The translations under genes were made by a program, and so were the position numbers. A stretch of DNA of 64,000 bases from Paenibacillus guangzhouensis (GTDB lineage: Bacteria > Bacillota > Bacilli > Paenibacillales > Paenibacillaceae). Below are positions 24,832 to 34,159 of the stretch, in pieces. Position 1 is the stretch's first letter. Every line of letters begins with the position of its first letter. Location: assembly GCF_009363075.1 (NCBI RefSeq), contig NZ_CP045293.1:1984001-2048000 (forward strand), in the 5' to 3' direction. The notes below the pieces were generated by a model. The model had not been told where the DNA came from and made no database searches. It was given only the letters and a program-made list of their open reading frames with translations.

Positions 24832-26213
24832 GTGAGTAAACGTAGCAGATGGTTGATGATTTCTGTTGGTCTAGGAATTCTATTAAACCCATTAAATTCT
24901 TCAATGATTGCAGTAGCAATACCTCGGCTGCAGCAGGTGTATCATCTTGATTTTACCGTTGTTTCATGGATCATTTTCTCTTTCTACATTGCAAGTGCAA
25001 TCGCTCAACCCGTCATGGGCAAAGCTAGCGACTTGTATGGACGCAAGAAGATTTATCTTATCGGGCTAGTTGTCACCTTCATCGCATCCTTATTTGCTCC
25101 ACTATCACACAGCTTCGATTGGCTCATCGTATTCCGTATCATACAATCCATTGGCACAAGCATGATGGTCGCCGTAGGAATGGCCATTGTACGGATCCAT
25201 ATCACAGAGAAGCAAGCAACTGCGCTGTCCGTCTTATCTATTTTCCTATCTGGTGCAGCAGCTGTTGGTCCCTTTATTGGCGGATTCTTGATTCATACGT
25301 GGGATTGGTCCGCCATCTTCTTCGTCAACATTCCGTTCGTCGTCGTAAGCTTCCTGCTGGCATGGAAGATGATTCCGAAGGATTCCATTACAAGTAACAG
25401 ATCCATAGGGAATTGGATGAAGGTCATTGATGTGCCAGGGATCCTGCTCTTCACAACTAGCTTAATTGCTCTGTTGATTGGATTGCTATCGGTAAAAGCT
25501 TCTGGTCATGTCTCAATTCGCCATGTGACCTTAGTGCTGATTGGCCTCGTTGCCCTGATCGCTTTCATACGTCATGAGTTCAAAGCGGAGTCGCCTTTTA
25601 TTCCTCTGCGCACATTTAGGCAATATCCTGCGATGACATGGGTCAATATTGAATTCATTCTCGTTAACATCCTGTATTATTCCATTTTTTTGGTCTCCCA
25701 TCCTACTTACAAATGGTGCGTCAGATCAATGCTTTTCATACAGGGTTGCTCATGTTGAGCTTAGGCTTGTGCTCGCTCATTGTATCGCCAATTGCTGGCC
25801 GATGGATTGATCGCTCAGGACCTAGACCTGCCTTGTTCGTATCTGGCATTTTGATGACACTAGGTGCCATTTGGATCGTAACATTGGATCAAGCTTCACC
25901 CATCATAAGGATATGTCTGGCATTAGCTGCATTCGGTATTAGCAATGGACTGAATAATGTGGGGATGCAAGCTGCCTTATTTCATAGTGCTCCAAAAGAA
26001 ATTATTGGTGTCGCGTCGGGGGTATTCATGACTTCGAGATACGTGGGGACCATTCTATCTTCGTTGTTAATAGGCATCGTCACGGGAGATCACTTCAGCG
26101 TCGAAGGATTTCGATTGCTTGGGATGATCCTCACGGCAATCGCGCTAACACTGGTATTCATAAGTTGGCGACGCCGGGGAGCTAGACAATTCGAGAGTGC
26201 AGCGCAGGATTGA
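24832..26213 (+). pseudogene. MFS multidrug transporter interrupted by a frameshift
   Basis: Two overlapping frames together make one drug:H+ antiporter of about 461 residues (DHA-type). The first (24832-25758, GTG start with GGAGGGG upstream) carries the N-terminal helices including SDLYGRKK; the second supplies the C-terminal helices (from 25713). The reading frame slips at the T7 run 25685-25691. With one more T, ATT-TTT-TTT-GGT would continue as FFGLPSYLQMVRQ into the second frame. Everything else is intact. It may be a recent mutation, a phase-variable tract or a base-calling error. Confidence 0.8.
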
Positions 26214-26340
26214 ACGGAGAAAATATCTTGACAATCATCAAAAAAGCACCCAAATATGGTATTATCCCCTTACGGTAGACAGTAAAAAAAGAGTTCATGT
26301 TATGATGAATTCAACACTGTTGACCGGAGGGGATTTTTTC

Positions 26341-26676
26341 ATGGCGAAAAAGGGACAGACATTCAATCGTTATGACGAAACAACTAAGCAGGAGGCTGTT
26401 AGACTACGTCTTGAGGAACACTGGAGTTATTCCATGATTATGAATAAGCTGAGTATCAAGAGTAAGAGTCAAATTCAGAATTGGGTAAAGAAATCTGAGC
26501 GTGGGGAAACGTTTAAGGATCTTCGAGGGAGATGGAGTAAGAAGCGCTTCAGATCAGTTGAAGAAGAGATTAGTTATTTGAAAGCACAGGTGGAATATCT
26601 AAAAAAGCTCAATCCAAATCTACATGGGGAGGAAAGTTGGATAAGCAAGTCCGGTTCGAGTCCATTCGAGAAATGA
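26341..26676 (+). CDS. IS3-family OrfA
   Basis: A DNA-binding protein of 111 residues with a helix-turn-helix (TKQEAVRLRLEEHWSYSMIM) and a C-terminal leucine-type coiled coil (VEEEISYLKAQVEYLKKL). The ATG at 26341 follows GGAGGGG. Near its end it contains an A-rich heptamer (CTAAAAAAG around 26599-26607), a likely -1 frameshift site that would make the OrfAB transposase with the overlapping orfB. Confidence 0.9.
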   Translation: MAKKGQTFNRYDETTKQEAVRLRLEEHWSYSMIMNKLSIKSKSQIQNWVKKSERGETFKDLRGRWSKKRFRSVEEEISYLKAQVEYLKKLNPNLHGEESWISKSGSSPFEK

Positions 26677-27488
26677 AAACCGATTTTCCTATTAAATTAC
26701 TGTGTAAGATTGCTGAGGTTTCCCGTTCTGGCTACTATAAATGGTTAGCCACTTACGAGTCCCGGAAAACACGTATGGATGAGAATACGGTAATTAAAGA
26801 GCATATTCTAGCGATTCACCGTATTCGGCCTTACTACGGTTATTTTCGCATGCGCACAGCACTACGAAAGGAAGGGCTATATGTTAACCACAAGAAGGTG
26901 CGACGACTCATGCGAGAATTAGGAATCCAGTCTGTCATACGTAAGAAACGGCCTTTCGCAGGCAGAAAGCCTTCTGTGTTGTTCCAGAATGTATTAAACC
27001 GGGAATTCACTTCAGCCGCAGCTAAGCTCAAACTAGTAACCGACATAACCTATGTTCGCGTTGGACATGGCTTCCTCTATCTTTCAGTTGTTTTAGACCT
27101 CTACAACAATGAGATTTTGACTTGGAGGTTGGGAGAACGAAATGACCTAGAACTTGTTCTGGACACCGTAAAACAACTGAATACACCAAAAGCGATCCTG
27201 CACTCTGATCAAGGGTTTCAATACACGACAAAGACGTATGCAAAGCTCCTTGCAGATCAGAAGCTTGTTGGCAGCCATTCTAGACGTGGGAACTGCTTTG
27301 ATAATGCGTGCGTTGAGTCGTTCTTCTCGCATCTAAAGGCAGAAAAGCTTCATTTGGTGAAGCCAAACGGTGCCTCTGAAGCTGAACGTTTGATCACTGA
27401 ATATATTGCTTATTACAACCATGAGCGGTTTCAGAAAAAATTAGGCGACCTCTCCCCTGTTGAATACAGGAAAGCGATCGCCGCTTAA
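26637..27488 (+). CDS. IS3-family OrfB transposase (DDE)
   Basis: A 283-residue integrase-type catalytic protein. Acidic triad positions are visible: D in VTDITYV, D in LHSDQGFQY and E in ACVESFFSHLK, with the typical HTH_21 segment IHRIRPYYGYFRMRTALRKE near residue 62. It overlaps orfA and is probably translated by -1 frameshifting as well as from a TTG start with GGAGG upstream. Confidence 0.92.
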   Translation: MDKQVRFESIREMKTDFPIKLLCKIAEVSRSGYYKWLATYESRKTRMDENTVIKEHILAIHRIRPYYGYFRMRTALRKEGLYVNHKKVRRLMRELGIQSVIRKKRPFAGRKPSVLFQNVLNREFTSAAAKLKLVTDITYVRVGHGFLYLSVVLDLYNNEILTWRLGERNDLELVLDTVKQLNTPKAILHSDQGFQYTTKTYAKLLADQKLVGSHSRRGNCFDNACVESFFSHLKAEKLHLVKPNGASEAERLITEYIAYYNHERFQKKLGDLSPVEYRKAIAA

Positions 27489-27554
27489 TTTATGGCTTTT
27501 TTAGCTGTCTACTTGACGGGGATATGACCAACTACGGGTGCCTTTTGATGTTCA

Positions 27555-28562
27555 CTAACCACATGCGATGTCTTCACTGGTTACCAGATGATAGTCTCGG
27601 AATTCTTGAACGAAGTCCTGAAGCCAATCTTCTAAGAAATCCAGCGCGCCTGTATCATTCGGGACAAAGGCGACGTCAAGCCCCATGACCCAGAACCTGC
27701 GTGCCATGAGGAACAGCTCAATGGCTGATTCGTCTTGTTCGGAGAATTCTCTAATCGATCGATAGCCTGCCATGAACGCTTGCCACAGCTCGTCTTTTCG
27801 CTCCGTCCGTTGACGTTTTCTGCCCCGCACTTGTGCCAAATCATAAGCGCGCCAGCCTAGGGCCGACCATTCAAAATCATAATGCGTAAACGTATCGCCT
27901 TCTTGAAAGGCATTATTATTGCCATGCATATCGCCGTGGCAAATGCCCCAATCCAGACCTTGACTTGCCGTTTCGGAAATACGCTCGATTAACGCATTGG
28001 CAAACAAGCGAAGAAATGACGTGGATTCGTGATTCTCTCCAATATAACTTATGATACGTTCTAAGGGTCTGCGGATAAGGAAATCGGTATCCAGATTGAT
28101 TCTGGTGCTTTGCATGTTCACTTGGTCCATCGCGGTATGCAATTCAGCCGCAGACCTTCCGAACGCGTAACATGAATTTTCGTCATGAAGGAGATTCTCG
28201 CTGCCATACAAATAACGGAATAAGACAACAACTCTCTCACCTTCAGGCGCATGAATCACAGAGTAGAAGGTATTATCTTTTTGCGCGATGGGTTCGGATA
28301 CCTGTGTGGTCCCCGCTCCCAATACATTACGTAGTTGAAGTAATAAAGATAACTCGTAAGCTACATCTGATTCGTCAACCGCTTGCCGATAGATGCGGAG
28401 TATGTAATCACCGCATGAAGTGCGTAAGCGATACGTATCATTCAATCCTCGCAGCCAATACGTGCATTCCTGCCAATCTCCTACGTCATATTGATCGCTT
28501 AGACAATATTTCAAATAATTCGGATCTAACACCGAACGTAAGGCAATCGGTTGCGTGTACAT
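27555..28562 (-). CDS. APH-family phosphotransferase (aminoglycoside/choline kinase-like)
   Basis: A 335-residue protein kinase-like enzyme. The catalytic loop CHGDMHGNN (about residues 208-216) and the metal-binding HYDFEWSALG (the DFG-equivalent) are clear; the N-lobe has YILRIYR as the ATP lysine region. Relatives phosphorylate aminoglycosides, homoserine, choline or sugars; this one looks closest to the small-metabolite kinases, and resistance cannot be claimed. The gene ends 13 bp from the IS3-element end. Confidence 0.85.
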   Translation of the reverse strand: MYTQPIALRSVLDPNYLKYCLSDQYDVGDWQECTYWLRGLNDTYRLRTSCGDYILRIYRQAVDESDVAYELSLLLQLRNVLGAGTTQVSEPIAQKDNTFYSVIHAPEGERVVVLFRYLYGSENLLHDENSCYAFGRSAAELHTAMDQVNMQSTRINLDTDFLIRRPLERIISYIGENHESTSFLRLFANALIERISETASQGLDWGICHGDMHGNNNAFQEGDTFTHYDFEWSALGWRAYDLAQVRGRKRQRTERKDELWQAFMAGYRSIREFSEQDESAIELFLMARRFWVMGLDVAFVPNDTGALDFLEDWLQDFVQEFRDYHLVTSEDIACG

Positions 28563-28643
28563 GATGATTCTCCCTTGTTATGGTTTAAGATCATCATGTT
28601 CGATTTTGCTAGGATGTACAAGAGAAAAAATAGGTATAAAAAG

Positions 28644-29774
28644 TTATTGATCTACATCCATCGCTTGTCTAAGATCATAATCATTCAGATCGATGTCCAG
28701 TTCCATGTCGAGTGCTATCTTGGCTAACTGGCTCCCAAGATAAGGTCCGACGGTTAGCCCAGATGCCCCCAGACCATTCGCTGTGATGAGACCTTCCCAG
28801 TCAGGAACAGCGCCGATGACTGGTAGAAACCCTGGTGTAAAGGGTCTAAATCCGACCCGAACTTCTTGTAACGTACTCATTGCCAGTTTGGGGGCCAGCT
28901 TCAACCCTTTATTCAGAATTTCCTGCATGCCTCCGGCCGTTACTCGTGTATCGTAGCCTTCGATATCATCTTCATGTGTGGCCCCGATAACGATTTTCTG
29001 ATTCTCGAACGCGAGCATATATTGATCCGTTGGCGGCATTACGAGTGGCCAACTGCCCGTGTCATATTGATCTGATACCTTTAAATGCATAATTTGCGCT
29101 TTTTGATAACCTACTTTGAAATGAATCCCGAGCGGGTACAGCAATGGAGTCGCCCATGCACCAGCGCAGATAACCACGAGATCGGCTGAGTAGCGCTGTT
29201 CACCCACGGATACACCCCTAACACGGTTTAATTGGTACAGAAGTTGCGCATCCCCATGGATCAGGGAAGCACCATTCCGAACAGCGGATCGGATCAGCGC
29301 ATCACGGAGCGCACGACCATCCACCCGCGCTGCGCCGCTAATATGGACGGCATGATACCCTTCTGCGAGTAGCGGAAATCGCTCCCGCGTCTCGTCGTCG
29401 CGAAGCAGAACAATATCGCCGATTTCAGGTGCATCCGCTTTGCGTACCCGAGCCCGCTCCTCGATCTTGCTAATTTTCTCCCATTCCTCATGGATACACA
29501 ATGCGCCGACCTGCGCATAACCTGTCTCCGTCTCTCCCTCATTCATGAGCTCTTGTACGAGCTCAGGATAATAGCGCGCACCAGCCTTCGCGAGTCTGTA
29601 CCATGCTTGATTTCGACGTTGGGACACCCACGGACAGATGATACCTGCTGCGGCATCTGTCGCTTGACCTTGATCTTGACGATCTACGATGAGAACTTCC
29701 GCCCCCATTTTTGCTAACGCGTATGCGGTGGACGCCCCAAGAATTCCGGCACCGACGATGATGACTTTCTTCAT
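28644..29774 (-). CDS. FAD-dependent oxidoreductase (D-amino-acid/glycine oxidase family)
   Basis: A 376-residue flavoprotein. The N-terminal Rossmann motif VGAGILGASTAYALAKMGA binds FAD, followed by the DAO-family features AAGIICPW and, near the end, RPFTPGFLPVIG and NGLGASGLTVGP. I chose the ATG at 29774 (MKKVIIVGAG). It probably oxidises an amine or amino acid, releasing H2O2. It lies 37 bp after the histidine kinase gene on the same strand, so co-transcription is likely although no functional link is obvious. Confidence 0.88.
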   Translation of the reverse strand: MKKVIIVGAGILGASTAYALAKMGAEVLIVDRQDQGQATDAAAGIICPWVSQRRNQAWYRLAKAGARYYPELVQELMNEGETETGYAQVGALCIHEEWEKISKIEERARVRKADAPEIGDIVLLRDDETRERFPLLAEGYHAVHISGAARVDGRALRDALIRSAVRNGASLIHGDAQLLYQLNRVRGVSVGEQRYSADLVVICAGAWATPLLYPLGIHFKVGYQKAQIMHLKVSDQYDTGSWPLVMPPTDQYMLAFENQKIVIGATHEDDIEGYDTRVTAGGMQEILNKGLKLAPKLAMSTLQEVRVGFRPFTPGFLPVIGAVPDWEGLITANGLGASGLTVGPYLGSQLAKIALDMELDIDLNDYDLRQAMDVDQ

Positions 29775-29811
29775 GCATGCATTCCTTTCCGATTCTTCAC
29801 TCGAATGAAGC

Positions 29812-31239
29812 TTATACCGCAGGCAGCCGGATGTCAATCGTGGTCCCTTGTCCAACCAAGCTGCTAATATCGATTCGCCCTTTATGCTCTTCTATAATTT
29901 TATAGCACATCATGAGACCAAGGCCCATCCCCTTCTCTTTGGTCGTGAAAAAAGGTTCCGCAAGCCGCTGAAGACACTGCTCATCCATGCCTATGCCTTG
30001 ATCGACGAAGCGAATGAGAATATGGTCCGTCTGGTATACAGCTTTAATATGTATATTTCCGCCTTGTGGCATCGCTTCCATTGCATTCTTTAAGAGGTTC
30101 ACAAAGATTTGCTTCATTTCCAACTCGGAAGCCATGATATAAGGCAATCGCCCTTCTACGTCTAAATGAATTTGGATATCGTTAAGCGACGCTTGCGCCT
30201 CCAACAGATTAACGACATGCTGCAGAATCGTCTCCATGCTGCAGTATTGGAAGGTGATCTCATGTGGCTTAGCGACTTGCAACAGTTCATTGACGATCGT
30301 ATTAATGCGATCGACTTCGGAGATTAGGATGTTGAAAAATCTAGCTTTTCCGATCGGATCGGTCTGAAGTAATTGTAGAAAGCCCCGCAATGAGGTTAAT
30401 GGATTACGAATCTCATGGGCAAGTCCTGCAGCGAGTTGCCCGACAACGTTCAGTTTATCCGCTCTGCGATAGAAATCTTCCGCTCGCTTACGCTCAGTAA
30501 TATCTCTTGCAATGCAAGTCATAGCAACCACATGACCATCTGCATCACGAATTGGCGACACGGACAAGGCAACATGAATCTCATCCCCTTGCTGCCGTCG
30601 TATGGTCGTCTCAAATTGCATGGCTTTTTTGCCCGACTGCAGTTGTCTGCATATCGTTTCGACATCATAGATGATCGATTTCGGAAAGATGGATGCTTGT
30701 GATCCGATAAGATCAACATCACTCCATCCGTAGATCAGCTTGAATGCTTCGTTTACCCGCATGATCCTCCCTTGTGTATCCGTAATGCAGATGCCATCCA
30801 CCGAATTCTCGATGAGGGATTCCAGCAATTCTTTGGTCTCTCGGAGCTCTTGCTCCGCCTTCTTCCGTTCCGTGATATCGATACACGATGCGATGACTTC
30901 CACAACTTGACCTAATTTGCGAATCGGCCGCAGGGACGCGATATAATGTATGCCGTCATATTCTCCTTCATAGAAGATATCCTCCCGTCCTTCCCATGCA
31001 GCAGCGTAGTACGGTTCCTTGTGTATCGCCACCGTTGCTGGGAGGAAATCCTTAAGTTCCCTGCCGATGATAAGTCGAGGATTTATGCCAAATTTAGATA
31101 ATAGCTGACCTGCACAGAAAGTATGAATATAACGACCGTTTTCTTTCTTGTATTTAAATGTCATCCCTTGTTGTTCCAACAATGTCTCTTTCAAGTCATG
31201 CTGCGCGAATTGCAAGAGATCATCCAATCGTGTACCCAT
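29812..31239 (-). CDS. Cytoplasmic PAS-domain histidine kinase (sporulation-kinase type)
   Basis: A soluble kinase of about 475 residues without membrane segments. There are two PAS domains (about residues 20-120 and 140-255, each ending in DITERK), a HisKA domain with GLAHEIRNPLTSLRGFLQLL (phosphorylated His near residue 285) and a HATPase_c domain (N box NLLKNAMEA, GLGLMM). This resembles KinA/KinE-type kinases that feed the Spo0 phosphorelay. A perfect Spo0A box lies upstream and supports that role. The start is ambiguous between 31251 (GTG) and 31239 (ATG). Confidence 0.87.
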   Translation of the reverse strand: MGTRLDDLLQFAQHDLKETLLEQQGMTFKYKKENGRYIHTFCAGQLLSKFGINPRLIIGRELKDFLPATVAIHKEPYYAAAWEGREDIFYEGEYDGIHYIASLRPIRKLGQVVEVIASCIDITERKKAEQELRETKELLESLIENSVDGICITDTQGRIMRVNEAFKLIYGWSDVDLIGSQASIFPKSIIYDVETICRQLQSGKKAMQFETTIRRQQGDEIHVALSVSPIRDADGHVVAMTCIARDITERKRAEDFYRRADKLNVVGQLAAGLAHEIRNPLTSLRGFLQLLQTDPIGKARFFNILISEVDRINTIVNELLQVAKPHEITFQYCSMETILQHVVNLLEAQASLNDIQIHLDVEGRLPYIMASELEMKQIFVNLLKNAMEAMPQGGNIHIKAVYQTDHILIRFVDQGIGMDEQCLQRLAEPFFTTKEKGMGLGLMMCYKIIEEHKGRIDISSLVGQGTTIDIRLPAV

Positions 31240-31281
31240 TCTCCTCTTCACTCCTCAACCTATGCCGAATTACCTATTACA

Positions 31282-31290
31282 TTCGACAAA
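31282..31290 (-). promoter_or_regulatory. Spo0A box upstream of the PAS kinase
   Basis: On the minus strand TTTGTCGAA, identical to the consensus 0A box TTTGTCRAA, lies about 45 bp upstream of the kinase start. A second partial site (GCCGTCGAA) lies beside it. Spo0A~P control of this kinase is inferred. Confidence 0.55.
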
Positions 31291-31353
31291 GATTCGACGG
31301 CTTCCTGTTCCATTTATATCCAATCCAATTATTTTTATATTCATATTTGAGCA

Positions 31354-31382
31354 AAAGAAAACCGCCTTGACTATAAGGCGGT
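31354..31382 (-). terminator. Terminator of the VOC gene at 31419
   Basis: ACCGCCTT (31361-31368) and AAGGCGGT (31375-31382) form an 8-bp stem with a 6-nt loop, followed on the minus strand by TTTTCTTTTG. Confidence 0.8.
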
Positions 31383-31418
31383 AATCGGAGCGAACGGGTT
31401 CATTGCTTATACTCTTCC

Positions 31419-31814
31419 TTATGCCAGTTGTGTCGCAATCTCCCAGGCATGTCCTGCCGGATCGACGAACGAAGCGGTTCGTACACCCCAAGGACGGTCG
31501 ATCGGACCATTAAGTAGAACAACCCCGCGTTTCTTCAATTCATCACAGACCACATCGACATGATCAACTTGAATCGTAAACAGGAACCGGGATCCGGATT
31601 CACGTGTTGCAACAGTACCCGGGTTCATCAATTCATGTGACTCGGATATATCCAACAGGTTCACGCTGATATTCCTGAATTGAAACACCGACGAAACCTC
31701 GTCTTCATATACAGCTTGGAGTCCGAATACTTCCTGATAGAATGCCTTCACCTTCTGAAAATCCTCAACAAACAGCGTGATATAATCCACATTCATCGTT
31801 CCTAAACTCTTCAC
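31419..31814 (-). CDS. VOC family protein
   Basis: A protein of about 131 residues with the vicinal oxygen chelate fold: VDYITLFVEDFQKVKAFYQE at the start, GPIDRPWGVRTASFVDPAGH and WEIA at the end. The PWG/DPAGH segment is usual for dioxygenase/glyoxalase-like relatives. Start options are the GTG at 31814 (AAGGAG and GGTGG upstream), an ATG at 31796 or an ATG at 31838; the GTG is preferred. It is followed by its own terminator. Confidence 0.85.
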   Translation of the reverse strand: MKSLGTMNVDYITLFVEDFQKVKAFYQEVFGLQAVYEDEVSSVFQFRNISVNLLDISESHELMNPGTVATRESGSRFLFTIQVDHVDVVCDELKKRGVVLLNGPIDRPWGVRTASFVDPAGHAWEIATQLA

Positions 31815-31927
31815 GTGTCCACCGTCTCCTTTATTCATTGCTTATCAATTGTTCGAGTGTTACAGGATAGTAAGAGTTTAATTCGAGATTTGCCTGTAAA
31901 ATCCTTTCGATCAGAATCCATCATGGT

Positions 31928-33175
31928 TTAGTTATGTGAATCCATTGGATAAGCAACCGGAATGTTCCGCGTGTGACAATGAATGCCCCCGCCATAGATA
32001 TTTAATGCGAGTGTATGGATCTGGACGATTCGTTTGCCAGGAAAAGCATCTTGAAGGACACGCAAAGCCTCATCATCCTTGTGCTTGATACGTTCCGGCA
32101 TCCCCTCTTCGTAATATTTCTGCGCCAATACGACATCATTCGCGATGAGGAAGTTGCAATAACTCAGTGCTGGCATGACATTCACTGGCGGCTTAGGAAT
32201 GGGCGAACCGTCTGCGAACAATCCATCGGCCTCTTCGCACCAGCTCCATAAGGCATAAGCATCATCCTCTGGCGTTAGATCAATATAGATCGGCTCAGGT
32301 ACAGGCATGGTTAAGATCCGAAACGGTTTGCCTTCATGATTCTTGGCACTGCGAACAACTTCATACGCGCGATCGAGCCGATCTTTGTTCAACGCATGCA
32401 GCTTACTCTCAGCAGCCTCCTGATCGCTGACTTGCGCAATGACGATGGTATGCTCATCCGTGAACCGGCAGATCTCATCAATGTGTCCATTCGCGGTTGC
32501 GGAACGATAGGAATTGAAGCTCCCGTCAGCCGATGGGATGGCGCCGGAGTGAGAATGCTCGTCATCATAGGAGCCTTGTGGCAGCCAGATGACCTGGTCT
32601 AGATGGAAGACGCGTTTGAACTCTGCCTCCACCTCATCTAGGGTTTTATCTGGATTGCGTTTGTCCACCTCAGTCTCACGAATCGCCATCATGATGCCCT
32701 TACCATTGAACTCACGGTCTCCTCCCTCGCTGATCAGTGTCGAATGGATCGTATTCTGAATTCCGACCTGATCCGCATGGAATTGCCCGAATCGGCGAAG
32801 GACACGGGAGAATTCGTCGTCTTCCGTGCCATAACCATAAAAATCGAATCGAAAATCGACTCGGGTACGATTTCCTTGATTGCCAATCATGATCTCCGCC
32901 CCGAAGTCTCGAGGATAGACGATTTCGCTCGGATACTGAATGAATCGAATCTTGGTAAGATCTATACCGCGCTGTGATAGAGCTTCCCTTGCTCTGGATT
33001 CGACGTCAGCATCATAACAACAGACGATCACTTCTACCTCCCCCAGCAGCGCTTCTACGACTTCTACGCTTATACGATCATTGTTTAATCTTGTGGTGGC
33101 GAAAGGTGTGATAGGCCATATGAGAAGCACCGACTCCTGACGTTCAAATTCTCCAACAGTTCTGAACTGCTCCAT
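31928..33175 (-). CDS. aguA: Agmatine deiminase family protein
   Basis: A 415-residue member of the peptidyl-arginine-deiminase-like guanidine hydrolases. The marks of agmatine deiminase are present: YPRDFG, SEGGDREFNGKG, ANGHIDEICRF and, near the end, GGGIHCHTRNIP with the catalytic cysteine. It would turn agmatine into N-carbamoylputrescine and ammonia, a step of polyamine synthesis or arginine use. It is divergent from a MerR gene; a 19-bp-spacer promoter faces it. No carbamoylputrescine hydrolase gene is adjacent. Confidence 0.88.
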   Translation of the reverse strand: MEQFRTVGEFERQESVLLIWPITPFATTRLNNDRISVEVVEALLGEVEVIVCCYDADVESRAREALSQRGIDLTKIRFIQYPSEIVYPRDFGAEIMIGNQGNRTRVDFRFDFYGYGTEDDEFSRVLRRFGQFHADQVGIQNTIHSTLISEGGDREFNGKGIMMAIRETEVDKRNPDKTLDEVEAEFKRVFHLDQVIWLPQGSYDDEHSHSGAIPSADGSFNSYRSATANGHIDEICRFTDEHTIVIAQVSDQEAAESKLHALNKDRLDRAYEVVRSAKNHEGKPFRILTMPVPEPIYIDLTPEDDAYALWSWCEEADGLFADGSPIPKPPVNVMPALSYCNFLIANDVVLAQKYYEEGMPERIKHKDDEALRVLQDAFPGKRIVQIHTLALNIYGGGIHCHTRNIPVAYPMDSHN

Positions 33176-33216
33176 CTTTCATTTCTCCTTCAATTATGAT
33201 TTACTTGACTGAATGT

Positions 33217-33247
33217 AGTGTAAAGTATGGACTTACTCCATAGTAAA
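33217..33247 (-). promoter_or_regulatory. MerR-type promoter of the agmatine deiminase gene
   Basis: On the minus strand TTTACT (33247-33242), a 19-bp spacer and TACACT (33222-33217) form a MerR-type promoter. The spacer contains TATGGA-N5-TCCATA (33226-33242). The divergent MerR protein at 33261 is the likely activator. Confidence 0.65.
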
Positions 33248-33260
33248 GGGGAGAATAATA

Positions 33261-34076
33261 TTGGAAAGACAACATATGAAAACATACTCCAGCGGAGAGT
33301 TCGCCAAATATTTCGGCATTAAAAAGGACACGTTGTTCTACTACGATCGAATTAACTTGTTCCGCCCTGCGGGTGTGAGCGACAACGGCTATCGCTACTA
33401 TACGACGCCGCAGCTAGATACCTTCTGGGCGCTGCAGTATTTGCGGGAGCTCCAAGTCCCGATCAAGGAGCTGAAGCATTATTTTAGCTCGCCTTCCGTA
33501 GAGCGACTTGGCGATTTGGCGCAAGATCAGCTCATGATCGTAGAGCAAGAAATTTTGAAGCTGCAGAACATTCAACGGATGCTACGGAGGATGGTCGATA
33601 TCTCAGAAGAAATCAAGCATGTGCCACTGAATGAAGTCATTCTGCAAGAACAAGCGGAAGAACAAATCTTGCTCAGCGAACAAAATGAGTCGGATGGTGA
33701 TACATCGGTTGAAGAGTGGTTCACCTATTACGATCGATTTATGGAAAAGACGGGGTGTAAGAGCCCTACCCTCATCGGTTCAATCGTAGCACGGGATGAC
33801 CTGCTGCAGGGCAAGTACGGCCGGGTCGATCGATTGTATATACACGACGTTAGCCCAGCTGCCACTTCCATCAAACCTGCTGGTCGGTATGCCGTCTTGT
33901 ATTATCAAGGATCTTATTCGAGCATTCCATCGGCATACCCCATATTGTTAAGCTATCTAGAACGTCAGAGCTTAACGACTTGTAGCGATGCTTATGAGGA
34001 GTATCTCATTCACAACTCCTTATATGCTGCGAGCGAAGAACAATATGTAACGAAAATCAGCGTTGCTGTCTTATAA
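33261..34076 (+). CDS. MerR family regulator with an effector-binding domain
   Basis: A 271-residue regulator. The winged helix is TYSSGEFAKYFGIKKDTLFY, followed by a coiled coil (about 85-125) and a GyrI-like ligand domain (about 150-271, with GRYAVLYYQGSY and YLIHNSLYA). A TTG start with GGGGAG seven bases upstream is chosen; an ATG at 33276 is possible. It is a BmrR-like multidrug or metabolite sensor and is divergent from agmatine deiminase, which it may activate. Confidence 0.9.
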   Translation: MERQHMKTYSSGEFAKYFGIKKDTLFYYDRINLFRPAGVSDNGYRYYTTPQLDTFWALQYLRELQVPIKELKHYFSSPSVERLGDLAQDQLMIVEQEILKLQNIQRMLRRMVDISEEIKHVPLNEVILQEQAEEQILLSEQNESDGDTSVEEWFTYYDRFMEKTGCKSPTLIGSIVARDDLLQGKYGRVDRLYIHDVSPAATSIKPAGRYAVLYYQGSYSSIPSAYPILLSYLERQSLTTCSDAYEEYLIHNSLYAASEEQYVTKISVAVL

Positions 34077-34112
34077 CGAAGCAGCTCATAAGCTAGAAAA
34101 ATACATATACCA

Positions 34113-34143
34113 AAAAAAAGCCTTACGACGTAAGGCTTTTTTG
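34113..34143. terminator. Bidirectional terminator
   Basis: The perfect repeat AAGCCTTAC/GTAAGGCTT around 34119-34138 is flanked by A and T runs on both sides. It can end both the MerR transcript (plus) and the Imm22-like transcript (minus). Confidence 0.9.
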
Positions 34144-34159
34144 TGCAATGCGTTTGCCA

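Larger units (their letters stand above)
26246..27541 (+). mobile_element. IS3-family insertion sequence
   Basis: An element of about 1.3 kb with terminal inverted repeats that begin GCACCC and include ATCCCC and GTAGACAG (left end from 26246, right end up to 27541). It carries two overlapping genes, orfA (helix-turn-helix) and orfB (DDE integrase), in the IS3/IS150 arrangement. It sits between the MFS gene (33 bp after its stop) and the APH-like kinase (13 bp past its stop) and seems to disrupt no gene. Both genes are intact, so it may be active. No target duplication could be recognised. Confidence 0.9.

Noticed and set aside
26246-27541. Target-site duplication of the IS3-family element
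   Set aside because: Flanking bases (AAAAA before, CTTTT after) do not give a clear 3-5-bp direct repeat.
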